A DNA stretch of 64,000 nucleotides from positions 62,001-126,000 of the forward strand of contig JAOWBW010000869.1 of the NCBI GenBank assembly GCA_026119855.1. Direction: 5' to 3'. Position 1 is the stretch's first letter; every line of letters begins with the position of its first letter. The notes beneath the pieces were generated by a model that did not search any database, was not told the DNA's origin, and saw only the letters and a list, made by a program, of their open reading frames with translations. Positions 22,601-33,696 of the stretch are shown in pieces. Source of the DNA: Campanula takesimana. Taxonomy: Eukaryota > Streptophyta > Magnoliopsida > Asterales > Campanulaceae. The position numbers and the translations under genes are program-made.

Positions 22601-24175
22601 ATATATAATAAATATTTTAAATTTTATAACAATGACAACAATTAAATTAAAACAATGGTAAATATATATTAGGAAAGATTAGAAATAAAGTTAAAAGAGA
22701 AATACCTGACTTTACTTCACCAAAGATTTTGTTCTTCTTTATATCCTTTATCATTCCATCAAGTTTAGCTTTGAATATACGACATATAACATCAGGTCGA
22801 TCTTCAGCTTTCAAACCATCTTTTTCCACACAACGAACAATTTCAAGCCACTTCGGATTACATGTTACTGTCAAAAACAAATCAGGATATCCAACCCATT
22901 TGCAAATAGCCATTGCATCTTGATAATTTTGAACCATATACCTTGCACCACCAGTAAAAGAGGAAGGCAAAATAATTCTCTTTCCTAATTTCGCAGCATC
23001 AAAATCACCAGTCAAGACAACCTCTTGTAATCCCTTATACATTTCAGCCCGTAGTTGCTTCTGATTAAATCTAATATAATTCAGGCGCGATGATTCAATC
23101 ATTGTGTAAGCATCCACCAGATATTGTTGAAATAACCGCTTAGATGCCAATACAATCTTTGAATCGCAATCCCGTTCATGTAGATGATAAGCAAAATACT
23201 CCCGCATACTAACCGTTTTCCTACATGTGGTTCCAGCACGGCTACTATGGAATGGAATAACTTCTCTATAACCATCTTCACCATATGGAAACAATAAAGG
23301 GTATTGAAGACTAAGATAAGAAGGATTAAGCTGGTTTATACGCTTAAGTTTTCCCTTTCTTGATTGAATAATAATATCCCTTTCAACCAAAGAACTGTCA
23401 AAATCACCTACTATTAATGCAGCAACTTCAGAAGCTGAAGGCAAATTGTACACTCTAGCATCACGATCCCGCCGACTAACCAATTTTAAAGTTACTTCAC
23501 TCGGTTCTTCAGAAAATAGTTTCTCCTTTGCCATGCGGAAAGATTGAACCAACACATTGTTCTCATCTAACATATTTTTCAAATCTTCGACTATATCATC
23601 GCGTAAATCAGTATCATTACCATCCAACCTGAAATTATCAAATATGTTTTTGAATTAAATATAATTTTTTAAATTAATTATTGGTATTGATTGAAAGATT
23701 AAGAATGTACATTAAAAATATACTATACCTGACAGATGCCTTGCGATTAGCAACTTCATTCTCTGAATCATAAATATACAACTGTGCAAACTTAAGTTGT
23801 TCACCAGACGACGGTAACAAAGTACCAATTCTATGGTAATTCTGCCCATGTAATTTGAACACTGGAGGGGCACCACCTTGATTAACACTCCTATCTATTT
23901 TCCCACCCATTGATGTGAAACAAAACATATTGTTGTAAGAACGAATGTTTTTCAAAAAATGATGACTCATTTCAGAACCACCAAACATCAACCGATTTAA
24001 CTGAGTTGGAGGAGCCTTAACTACAGGAAGTTGAACTTTCCCATGGATGCAAGACAACCCGTATTTTGGCAATCGAGAATTAACATTTCGTTTTAACCTC
24101 TCTTCATACCAAAAATAGGCTCCACAAAACAAACAATTATAAGTTGCATCTCCAATATCCCAATATTCTGTTAAG
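19629..24175 (-). pseudogene. Helitron RepHel: zinc finger, HUH Rep and PIF1 helicase, frameshifted
   Basis: Minus-strand order: a finger-like exon (24175-23730; GDATYNCLFCGAYFWYEE, FTSMGGKIDRSVNQGG, LHGQNYHRIGTLLP), a Helitron-like N domain (23627-22708; MREYFAYHLHERD, VTCNPKWLEI), a Rep exon from 22593 with HUH motif GLPHAHILLFL and the two-tyrosine motif IKYLFKYVHKG, then a PIF1-type helicase from 21275 with Walker A YGGTGKT, Walker B LIIWDEAPM, GGDFRQ and the C-terminal MTINKSQGQSL, YVALSRVK. Introns with GT-AG ends separate the exons. Frameshifts are visible near 21700, at about 20590 (one extra base after GGDFRQ) and near 20360. The key catalytic motifs survive, but no single full-length protein can be made. 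Confidence 0.9.
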
Positions 24176-24454
24176 ATAAAATTAAATTTTATAAATAATG
24201 GAAACATAATAAACTTAAAACTAAGAATAATGTGTTTATAAAAGTGAAAATGTTTTCATATTATAACACGTAACACGTAAGTAATTTTAATAGATTTTGA
24301 TTTCCACCATTAAGAGTGTAGAATAATAAAGACATTTGTTCTCTCATTATATAAATATTCATGCATGAATCCTACTCTCAAAAATCAATTTTTTGAAAAC
24401 CGCTAATAATAAAGTATAATACAAAATAAAATTTAGTATCTAAATGTACACTTA

Positions 24455-25520
24455 CGTAAAGGCGATGAAGAATCCAATTTGTTTACGCCAGCAAGATGAT
24501 TACTTCTTTTAACTGTGACGGCCAATCTTCGTTGCAATAAAGATGTAGCAATAGTACCATTTTCCAATATTGTACCTAAATATATTAATTTTGTATTAAA
24601 ACATAAATTAATACATTAATATATAGTAATAATTAACTTATTGATAAACATTGACTTACTTGGACATGAAGTAAAATTAACATGGTTTTCTTTTGGAAGT
24701 AATGGAACCGCGGGATTATTTTGGGCAAAGTAGATCTTGAATGATGTCCTAATGTAAACAAATATATATAATAAAAAAATATGAAATAAGGTAAGGGCAA
24801 TTAACATGGTAAACAGTTAATATTATAACTTGAAAAAACAAATTGAACTTACCAGTAAATGATTTGGAACGAAGTATGTTTGCTGGAGTTGTAATCTTAA
24901 TACGCTTAGTCAATCTACCAAATGAACCTTCTACAGCACTCGTTTTAACTGCTTGTGTTTCCAACAATGATTCCAATGAATTATTCATTTGAAAATTGAG
25001 TTTTGATCTTGTAACTACAATATTATCACAAATATCAAATCAAAGAAATATTAATTGTAAATATAAATAATGTTAAATAAAAATTATAGAAAGAAATTAT
25101 TACTATGTGAATTCAATATTTATATACACATGTACTTACAATGTGGATTAAAACTGCGATTAGATGTTTGCGGCTCCAAATATTTGTTACAATCAATAGA
25201 TGTAGAAGATGTAGGAGGCACGAACGTAGAGGGTGTAACTTCTTGTTCAAATAATGAGCCAAAACTTCGTTTTTTTATAACAATTGAACTGTCTGAAGAA
25301 AATCTTAAATGCGCCACTAAAAAAATAGGAAATTTCAATTTTTTTTAGATGCAATAAATATTGATCTAATAGATAATAACTTGACAGATATATCAATAAA
25401 ATCAAAATTATGCTAATGTAGATAAATAAAGAACAACTCACAATTTCCAATGTCCAACAAAACAGCTGGATGTGTAGATAAACGTTCAACAAATGAAGAC
25501 CGCCACTCTTGATCTTTTGC
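24455..25520 (-). pseudogene. Upstream exons of the Helitron gene (N-terminal, variable)
   Basis: Minus-strand coding blocks between splice-like sites: 24580-24457 (TIATSLLQRRLAVTVKRSN), about 24755-24663 (FKIYFAQNNPAVPLLPKEN), 24988-24855 (MNNSLESLLETQAVKTSAVE), about 25318-25140 (SSIVIKKRSFGSLFEQEV) and 25520-25442 (KDQEWRSSFVERLSTHP). The LLQRRLAV.VKRSN block is familiar from N-terminal exons of plant Helitron proteins. The others are Ser/Thr-rich and I do not recognise them. Exon borders are approximate. Confidence 0.5.
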
Positions 25521-25689
25521 TACACATTAGGTAAATAAAATTAAAAAGTCAGCTATGATTATTTCTAATACGTAATGTATTATAAAATAATAATATATTT
25601 ATAATTCATATTATATAAATTTATTGTACATTAAAAATTACAAAAAACATATTTATAAAATTAAATTTCATGGAATTTTTTTTTGACAA

Positions 25690-26265
25690 ACTCATTTGAA
25701 GACCATTACTGAACCACAAAAACGTCCAAACCGAACTGAACCGCTAGTCATCGGTTTGGATTTTTTTTCAAACCGAACTGAACCACAAAAACGTCCAAAC
25801 AGAACTGAACCAAACTGCCATGGTTCGGTTTGTACCGCGGTTCAAATCGAGGTTCAAGCCGCAGTTCAAACCGAGGTCCAAACCGAAGAAACCAAAATAA
25901 TTCTCATTCTGTCCATATTGCGGTTTCGAAGATCGGATCCATGGTTCGGTTCCGTGGTTCGGTTCCGAGGTTCGGTTTTGAGGAGTTGTCGCCGACAGCG
26001 CCGCTCGTTCAAATTGGAAGAGAAGAAATGAGAAGTGATTTGGTACTTGTAGGGTTATGTTTAGGTTTATATTTTATATGTATAAAATGAATGATCCAAA
26101 CAAAATTTTACAAATGATCAATGGTCCATATTGCGGTTTTGAAGATCGGTTCCGTGGTTCGGTTCCGAGGTTCGGTTTCGCGGTTCGGTTTGATACGGTT
26201 TGGTTTGGTTTGGTTTGGTTTAAAGGAGTCAGACCGCAGACCGAACCGAACCACACGGTTTATGC
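25690..26265. repeat. Region of reiterated CGGTTCGGTT / AACCGAACC words
   Basis: The left part (25700-25890) carries AACCGAACTGAACC words and the right part (25935-26240) GGTTCGGTTCCG words, so the two halves can pair with each other. The segment CCATATTGCGGTTT.GAAGATCGG occurs twice (about 25914 and 26128). This type of low-complexity word is common in hAT-like miniature elements, but I see no clean terminal repeat or target duplication. Confidence 0.6.
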
Positions 26266-26566
26266 AGTAAATTAAATTAGATGTCTAATAATAGTTGACA
26301 TACATTTATACTCCCTCATTCCCATTTTAAACTTCAAATAATAGTTGGGTAAAAATATTTAAATAAAGTTGACATGTGGAGTACACAGATAAATGAGAAC
26401 ATAATTTTTTTATTTTTTTTTTAAAGTTTTGAACTTTAAAATATAAAAAAATAATATAACTAACGATTTTCTATCAAATGGGTGAAAGGTATGGAGTAGT
26501 TAAAATGTTTTCTAAAATGAAAGGTGCCTTAATGTCATCAGTTTTACCTTTATTTTGTAAAAGCTA

Positions 26567-26823
26567 CTCCATCTGTTCCAGAAATATAGTTTCATTTTGA
26601 TTTTTTATAGTCAACAAAAATAAACTTTGACCAAATATTGGTGTCAATTTAATGATCACAAGGAAATTATAAAACTTGTTATTAATAAATCACTTAATGA
26701 TTTATTAATTACAAATTTTAGAATTTCATTAAAATGATTAGATCGTCACCAATGGTTGGTCAAAGTTCATTTTTGTTGACCATATGAAATCAAAATAAGA
26801 CTCTCTTTCTAAGACAGAGGGAG
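26567..26823. mobile_element. Stowaway-like MITE, family 1
   Basis: It starts CTCCATCTGTTCCAGAAATA and ends AAGACAGAGGGAG, flanked by TA on both sides. Subterminal arms pair: TTGACCAAATATTGGTG on the left with CACCAATGGTTGGTCAAAG on the right. Relatives with the same arms lie near 30720, 36693 and 38494. Confidence 0.75.
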
Positions 26824-27923
26824 TATTATTTTATTAAAAGTGATACATATTCAATATCCGAAGGGGGTTAAGTGATTTCCACATCTTTTTTTGGCTTCGA
26901 ACCGTAGATGGAAATTAAGACACCCCTAATATAATGTATTATCGTGTTCAAGATTTCTTGTTTCATTAATTATTTCCATACGCAATATACGAAAGTGAGA
27001 GGATAGTTTTTTGTCTCGAATCTTTAATACGTTTTGTTTATTTTTTTTCTCACTGTTAATCATAGTATCTATCGCCGTTAGAAAGCATATGGTTGTATAG
27101 TTATGGAATGCTACAAATAAGGAGTAAAATGAGGATCCCAATATACTATACAAACATTCTATGTTTATTGTTTTCAAAAAAAAAAACATATTAGATAATT
27201 GGCTAAAAAAATAATTTAAAAAAAATAACTAACGATTTTCTATCAAAAGAAAAAAAATAAATAAACACAAATAAATATACATACCTTTCTCAGGGGTACT
27301 CCCACCTCCTTTTTCTTACCAAGCATAAATGATTTGTTAATTTTCATTTTGCAATATGTTTACTCCAGCCTCAACATAGTATTAACCCAACATGACGAAG
27401 GTATGGAAGTGATATGGATACAATAACTTACCAAATGAAGGTTAGAGTCTTAAAATAATATAATATTTCCCCTTTCAAAATATTGACCCTTTCAAAATTT
27501 GAGAGTAAAAATTTTGAATATTGAGTTACCCCCCAAAATTTCTGCGAAATGTTAACCACTATATGGAATTACAGCTCATCAATAACAGTGAGAAAAATTT
27601 ATTATTATTTTGATGGATATATTAATAAAAGTAAAATTGACTATATAATAATTTATAGATTTACATTTGATGAATGGCTTGTCATTAGTAAAGAGAAATT
27701 AATATTTTGTTTCTGTGATTAACTGCAATTTATTTTGAATTAGAAAACTTAAAAGTTATACATAACATAATGGCCTATAGATATAGATGGTGTCAAAACT
27801 CTATTTTAAGAACCTATAATTAATCATAATTACATTCCTTACATACTTAATATAAATAAGTTGACTTTTATATATAAAATAGAGTGTCTTTGAACTACTA
27901 CAACTTATAATTATCTTAACATA
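26824..27923. other. AT-rich stretch without a recognisable gene
   Basis: Only short ORFs without motifs. Small AT-rich repeats and T/A runs are the only structure seen. Confidence 0.5.
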
Positions 27924-27925
27924 TA

Positions 27926-28194
27926 CTCCCTCCGTCCCGCCGGAAACTTCAAAAAAAAAATATAGCACAAGAATTAAGGGAAAAAGTGAAAAAGGGTGAT
28001 GTGTTGTGAGTGTTGATAGTTGAGTGGGAGAGAGAAAAGTGAGGTAGAGAATAGTTAGTGGGTTAGTGGATGTGAGTATGAGAAGTGGGACCCACTAATT
28101 AAAAAGTATTAAAAACTTTCCATTTATGGAATGTGCAATTTCTATGAGACGCCAATTTTGGTAAGTTTTGCAATTTTCGGTGGGACGGAGGGAG
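27926..28194. mobile_element. Stowaway-like MITE, family 2
   Basis: It has CTCCCTCCGTCCCGCCGG at the left, GGTGGGACGGAGGGAG at the right and TA on both sides. The interior AAGGGTGATGTGTTGTGAGTG and TGAGTGGGAGAGAGAAA match, in inverse, the MITE at 38178-38422. Confidence 0.85.
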
Positions 28195-29049
28195 TACTTA
28201 TATACAATTCATTAAAAAAAATTTGGAAATTAAAACAAAATGGGAAATACATTGCATAAAAATATAAAGGCATAATATATACACAAACTGAAATTCCATT
28301 ACTTAAATATTTTACATTCATATTCTCCATCACTATATGGAAAATATTAATTCACAGTCAATACATCCTAATACAACTTGAATACAAACATTGCCTATAA
28401 CCAAGACAACTTACTACCAAAAGTCTCCATTACTGGAAGGAGATTTAGTAGAGGGGAATCTAAGCAAAACATCCCCTTAACAACAGCATACAACTGTTAA
28501 TATCCACAACTTACACCAAAAGAGCATACTTGCATTTTAACTTCTACTTTGTTCCCACATACACACAAAAGGGCATTAGTCACAGGCAACCAAGAACATT
28601 AAACATCTTCAATTTTTTGCAACTTTGTGCTGCTCTTCATCTTCACCTCCAGAGTAATCTCCCATCAGATTATGTTTCACGCCAACACGAACAACATTAG
28701 CAACTGATCTAACTGATACAGGCCTAGCTGCTCTTCATCTTCACCTCCAGAGTAATCTGGGTTTGTTAGTGTTTTTGTGTGGGTGTGTTCTCTTTGTGTA
28801 AATCTTAATTCATGTTGTTGATTTCAGATACTTTTGTCCTTTGGTGTTGAGATTTTGGTGAAGTTGGAAGGAATTGTTTGTAAAGGGTTTATGGTGGGGA
28901 AGGGTGGCTGTGGGCGGTGGCTGGTGATGGTATGGGGAAAGTGAGAGAGAGAGAGAGAGAGAGAGAGAGTGTGTGTGTGTGTGTGTGTTTAAGAGAGAGA
29001 GAGAGAGAGAAATGAGGAGAGAGGAGAAGAAGAAATGGTTTTGATTAAA
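28195..29049. other. Non-coding stretch with short direct repeat and GA/GT microsatellite
   Basis: A 32-bp segment starting GCTGCTCTTCATCTTCACCT occurs at 28630 and again at 28729, followed by different sequence each time. (GA)n followed by (GT)n lies at 28944-28988, and another (GA)n at 28993-29010. Possibly flank of, or a fragment captured by, neighbouring Helitrons. No ORF is supported. Confidence 0.5.
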
Positions 29050-29559
29050 CTAGTGTAATACCCGTGCGATGCACGGCACTTTTCAATTTAAATAATTGTT
29101 AATATTATCAATATATAAACCACACAAAAATATCAATTTATATAAGGCATAATTTAAACTACATTAGACACACCATTACCCGTAGCCTAATTATTGGATG
29201 AACAACTTGCATTCCCATTACCATCCTTATCAATTGAACTCTTGATAGAATGATACTTTTCATCCAACCCAGCATCAAGGATTCCATGTAAATTTAGATG
29301 CCTCCTAAATAAAACGCAATCCCCCAATGGTCACCTCTAACCTTAGCATCATAGTTGTCAGAGACAGTGAAATCAAGAACATATTGAAAAAACCCTACAT
29401 GGTTCATTACACGGACTTTTCTGAACCTACATGGATTAAGAGGGCATTGTGTATGATATAAAAATGCATAAGAGAAGATGATGTTGCAAATCTAGTTCAC
29501 ATACATTAAATAATAATTAGTACATTTAAACATTATGGAAAACTTCTTTAAAGACAACA

Positions 29560-29690
29560 TTATTTGTAAAAATTCTAGACTCTTGATTATCAATACAAAT
29601 CATAACTTTCAGTCCAGCTGGATTTTTTACTCTTGAGAAAGCAACATAAAGTTGGCCATAACAAAATACAGGCCTTTTCAAAATAAGATG
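29560..29690 (-). pseudogene. Helitron helicase C-terminal remnant
   Basis: Minus-strand translation gives KRPVFCYGQLYVAFSRVK followed by NPAGLKVMICID, homologous to the C-terminus of the Rep-helicase at 19629-19780. Only this end remains; A replaces the usual L in the LSRVK motif. It shows that the element at 29050 descends from an autonomous Helitron. Confidence 0.75.
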
Positions 29691-30719
29691 ACTATAATAA
29701 CTTATAAAGGAAATACATAATCATATATTCACATGTATTAACTAATTTTTAGTAATATAGGTGAAGTATAAAACTATCTAGAATAAGATAAGATAAATAT
29801 TTCAAAAATTAAATTTCATGCTTCCTCCATTTTGTAACAATGTGCACAAACGTCTTTGTAGTCTCATCCATAAGTCCTATTTTCTTAAATTACAAATTTT
29901 ATATTATTTTTCTATTTAATTGGACTTAATATATGAGTATACAATAAAATATCCACAACTACGTTTTATCTCGTTTTCTCTTTTCTTCCTCGCTTTTTAT
30001 GATTACAACAACTGTTCTGTTCAATACATTTTTTAATTCTAAGTCACACTCAATATATACACCATTTATGTCATTTTATAGTTCAAAAATTTTCAAAATG
30101 AGTCTCTTAATTTAAATTTTAAAAAGAAAATTTCTTAATATACTTTTTTGAAATGGGACTTATTTGTCCTTCTTTGGTGGAGATTACACTTTTGCCCTTG
30201 ATAGTGATACTTTTGAGAGAAAAAGTTGAAAGAAAAAAAAAATAAGATCAATTTAAAATGTTTCAATATGATATTTACAAAAACATTTGTACTTTTAAAC
30301 ACTTCCTATAGTTGATTCGAAGAACAAAAACAGATTTCTTTAGTTTATACTTGTTTTCTTTAACGAAAAATCAATTTTTTAATTCAAAAAAAATATATTT
30401 TTCGAAAAATATATAGTATAATATTTAATTGAATTGTATCTTAATAAAATTATAATGCAATTAAAAATATATTTATTTGCCGAAAACACCATTAGGGTTT
30501 TTAAATAAATTAAATCAATGACTTCAAAAAATAAAATGACAACTGTCAGTGTATTTGACCACACTTTCTTGTGGTATCAAAAGGGAAGGAAAAAAAAAAA
30601 AAAAACCCACATATTCTAAATTTGTGGGTAAATGTAAATCTATATTTTTAGGGATATGACCCTACCCTTCCATATCCTTTCATCATCACGGTTAAGGGAA
30701 AAAAATATGCATCTCATTT

Positions 30720-30978
30720 GATCAAATATTAGTGTCAATCTAATTATATTAGTTAAATTTTTTAAAAAAATATTGGTGTCAATCTAATCATATTAGTGAA
30801 ATTTTTAAAATTGTAATTGATTAATCATTAAGTGATTTATCAATAACACATTTTAGAATTTATTGTTGTGATAATTAAATTGGCACTAATGTTTGATGAA
30901 ACTAATATTTAGTAAAAGTTTATTTTTTTTACCATAAAAAAAAGTCAAAATAAAATTATCTATTTAGGACAGATGGAG
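30720..30978. mobile_element. Stowaway-like MITE, family 1 (left end decayed)
   Basis: It shares TCAAATATTAGTGTCAATCTAA and CATTAAGTGATTTATCAATAA with the MITE at 26567 and ends ACAGATGGAG before TA. The first roughly 50 bp are locally duplicated (ATTAGTGTCAATCTAATTAT / ATTGGTGTCAATCTAATCAT). Confidence 0.6.
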
Positions 30979-32580
30979 TATTTAAGCAACAATTTAGTAG
31001 AGAAACACGCCTCCTCTCTAGCTTTGATAAAAGCTGTGGAGTACTACCTTATACAATAAAAAAACTTCTTCAATCTTTTTATTTTTTGGACAGTTCTTTA
31101 ATTTTCTTTTGAGAATAGTACTTTTTTTTTTTTTTTTTGAAACACTTGGGAATAGCACTTCAATTAAGGAATAAAGAAACTTCTCATTAGATATGATAAT
31201 AATATCTTAAAAAGACATCACCCAAGCCTCCTCTCCTCTGCCTTCTATTACTCCAAAAAAAAAAAAAAAAGAGGATCCCTTTTTGAAAAATAAGAGTAAA
31301 TTTTCAAACCAACCATTAAACATTTCCGATACACACTCTCTCCCGAAAAATCCTCTCATCTACCCACTTTAATTCTGCAACCCTATCTCCCTCTCTCTAC
31401 CCCCTTTTATTTTCTAACAATCCTCTCTCTCCTTTCTTCATCCTCCCCGCCCAACCCTCCCTTCCCCTTCCCTCCGGCCACCCCCCCACCACGGCAACCC
31501 ACTATAGAAATCACGGTGGTGGCTTCCCTACCCTTCAAATATATTTTCCTTCTATTCCCCCCTCCATAGAAGCCTTTCCCCTCCAATTTTCTTCTTGCCG
31601 TTGTCATCTTGCCTTCTTCGTTATCTCCGCCGCCGTCGTCACCGTACCTTCTCCATCATCACCTTCTACAACAGTCCATTTATTGTAAATGACAAATTTG
31701 CTTGCTACTTCACTTATTCTTCAAACGCCGGAACTCAAAATCGCCAATGATATTCTCGGTGTTTCATGAATATCCTCATACCAGCAATCCCTCCATCTCT
31801 TTCGCCTATGGAAGCATCAATTTGTCTGCCTAAGACAGAGATTGATTTCGCCCAATATCCACCCTTCGGCCGCTGCTTCTTCCCAATTTTATTCCATCCA
31901 CAAACCTGTTTCAAAAAGAAAAAGAAAAAAAGAATTAGTTTCTTGATTTTGGAGTGTGTTCTGGCATACATATTTTGTGTTTCTCTGTGCTTTTTGGTTG
32001 CTTTCTCTTTCTACTGTATGTATTTTGTGTGTGTGTGTGTGTGCAGAGGAAGAAGAAAGGGGATGGTGGGATTAAATGGGGAAGAAAGAGTAGGGAGCAA
32101 GTATTTCATTTCCCAATAGTGTTTATGGTAAACCGTGTACCTGCTTGGCTCCTTCCTATCCATTAAAACCAGGCCTAAGCCGACATCAGTGCCATCACAG
32201 CCGGAAATGACTGAAATGCCCTTCAAAAAGACGACAATGGCAGGTTTAGGCGGGAAACAGAATTTTCATGGATGTCTTGCTATTATATATTTAGGGATGA
32301 GATCCACTAAAATCTCTCTTTTACATTTGGCACCAGCAGCCAACTAAATTACGAAATTGCCACCGCCAAATTTCACCAATTTTTTTGGCGCTGGGACTGT
32401 TCATGGATGACTTGCTTTAATATATATAGAGACAAGAACTATGGATTTGATGCATTTGCATTTTGCACCCATATTAAGGTAATCTCTTACTCCTTAGTCC
32501 CATTTCCCCTTTTGTCCCAAAAAAAAATAAAATAATAATTTCATTTCCAGCTTCAAAATCACAGAATTTCTAAAATATAT

Positions 32581-32869
32581 TCCCTCCGTTTCATGTGAAT
32601 TGAGACCAAAACAAATGGCACAATAATTAAGAGAAAGTAGTGAATGTGTGATGGAAAATAAAGAGAGAGAATGAGTGGGGTAAATAGTAGTGTTGGTTGG
32701 ATAAAATGAGTGGTGAAAAATGAAGAGAGAGAATTAGTGGGGTTAAATGGGTGGGGTTGGGTGAATATAAAATATTAAAAAGTTTGCCATTTTGAGCAGT
32801 CTCAATTAAGGTGAAACGGACGAAAAGGGAAGTAAGTCTCAATTCATATGAAACATGAAACAGAGGGAG
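32581..32869. mobile_element. Stowaway-like MITE, family 3
   Basis: The left end is TCCCTCCGTTTCATGTGAAT, the right end CATGAAACAGAGGGAG followed by TA. An AGAGAGAGAATGAGTGGGG-type interior is repeated twice (32660 and 32720). Confidence 0.75.
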
Positions 32870-33023
32870 TACAATGTAACTTTAAAATATTTGAAAAGTG
32901 TTAGTCTAATTTTTCCTTGAGATAACTGCAAAATAAACCTTGTGCAAACAAGAATTGCTTAAAAAACCTTGTACAAATAATTTTGTTGCAATTTAAACCT
33001 GAGTTTGTGAAAGTTTTTATTTT

Positions 33024-33473
33024 GGGTAATTTTCAGATTGGTAACCTGAGTTTGTCAAAAGTTTGCAATCCCCAACCTAAAAGTTTAATTTTGCAAATTG
33101 GTTATCTAAGTTTGTCAAAAAAAAATTTGCAATATTGTGAATAAATTAACTTTTCGTTAAATTTTTAACAAACCTAAACACATGTGCAACGCACGTAACT
33201 TTTAAAAATGGCAATCCTTTCAATTTTCGAACCTAAACACATTTGCAATGTGGTGATTGAGTTGTACACCTCCAAAAATTGACAGGATTTCCCTTTTAAA
33301 AAGCCTTTGCATTGCACATGTGTTTAGGTGTGTCAAAAAACTAATGAATAGTTAGTTTATTCACCACATTGCAAAAATTGGACAAAGTTAGGTAACCGAA
33401 TTGCAAAATTAAATTTTTAAGTTGAGGATTGCAAACTTCGGACAAACTCAAGTTACCAATCTGCAAATTACCC
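33024..33473. mobile_element. Fold-back element with long inverted repeats
   Basis: GGGTAATTTTCAGATTGGTA on the left pairs with TACCAATCTGCAAATTACCC on the right. The arms extend over roughly 130 bp with mismatches. Both flanks are T/A-rich (TTTTATTTT and AAAATAAAA), so a target duplication cannot be read. Ends starting GGG recall the MULE-like elements at 45995 and 52862. It lies just upstream of GSDA copy 1, so it may sit in that promoter. Confidence 0.65.
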
Positions 33474-33632
33474 AAAATAAAAACAGGACATTCGTTTTTG
33501 GAGTAAAGGATAAAGGGTTTTGTTTGTTTATAGTGCCTTGAAAACAATTGATCTTGTATTCCCAATTCTTCCCTTCCCTTGGATTGTTGACCTGCAAATC
33601 TTTACCTCAGCATAGCTTTCAACTCATTCATC

Positions 33633-33655
33633 ATGGAGGATGCTAATGGTAACTA

Positions 33656-33696
<41 letters not shown>

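Larger units (their letters stand above)
18757..25520 (-). mobile_element. Helitron with Rep-helicase gene (5' end not found)
   Basis: The 3' terminus (CTAG at 18757-18760, hairpin CCGTGCATCGCACGG just inside) and a minus-strand Rep-helicase gene with upstream exons reaching 25520 define a potentially autonomous Helitron. Helitrons move by rolling-circle replication and insert between A and T; a T is present outside the 3' end. I could not find a convincing TC 5' terminus between 25520 and 29050, so the left-hand end of the element may be lost or masked by later insertions. Confidence 0.85.
29050..32433 (-). mobile_element. Probable second, non-autonomous Helitron
   Basis: Its minus-strand 3' end is CCGTGCATCGCACGGGTATTACACTAG with T outside (29050-29078), nearly the same as the other two Helitron ends here. 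29560-29690 still encodes a decayed Rep-helicase C-terminus (FCYGQLYVAFSRVKNPAG). At 32399-32433 the minus strand reads TCTCTATATATATTAAAGCA, a plausible Helitron 5' end; a similar second one lies at about 32265-32298. CT/CCG-rich gene-like DNA (31320-31720) and a possible captured coding piece (31770-32240) lie inside. The 5' boundary is the weak point. Confidence 0.5.
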
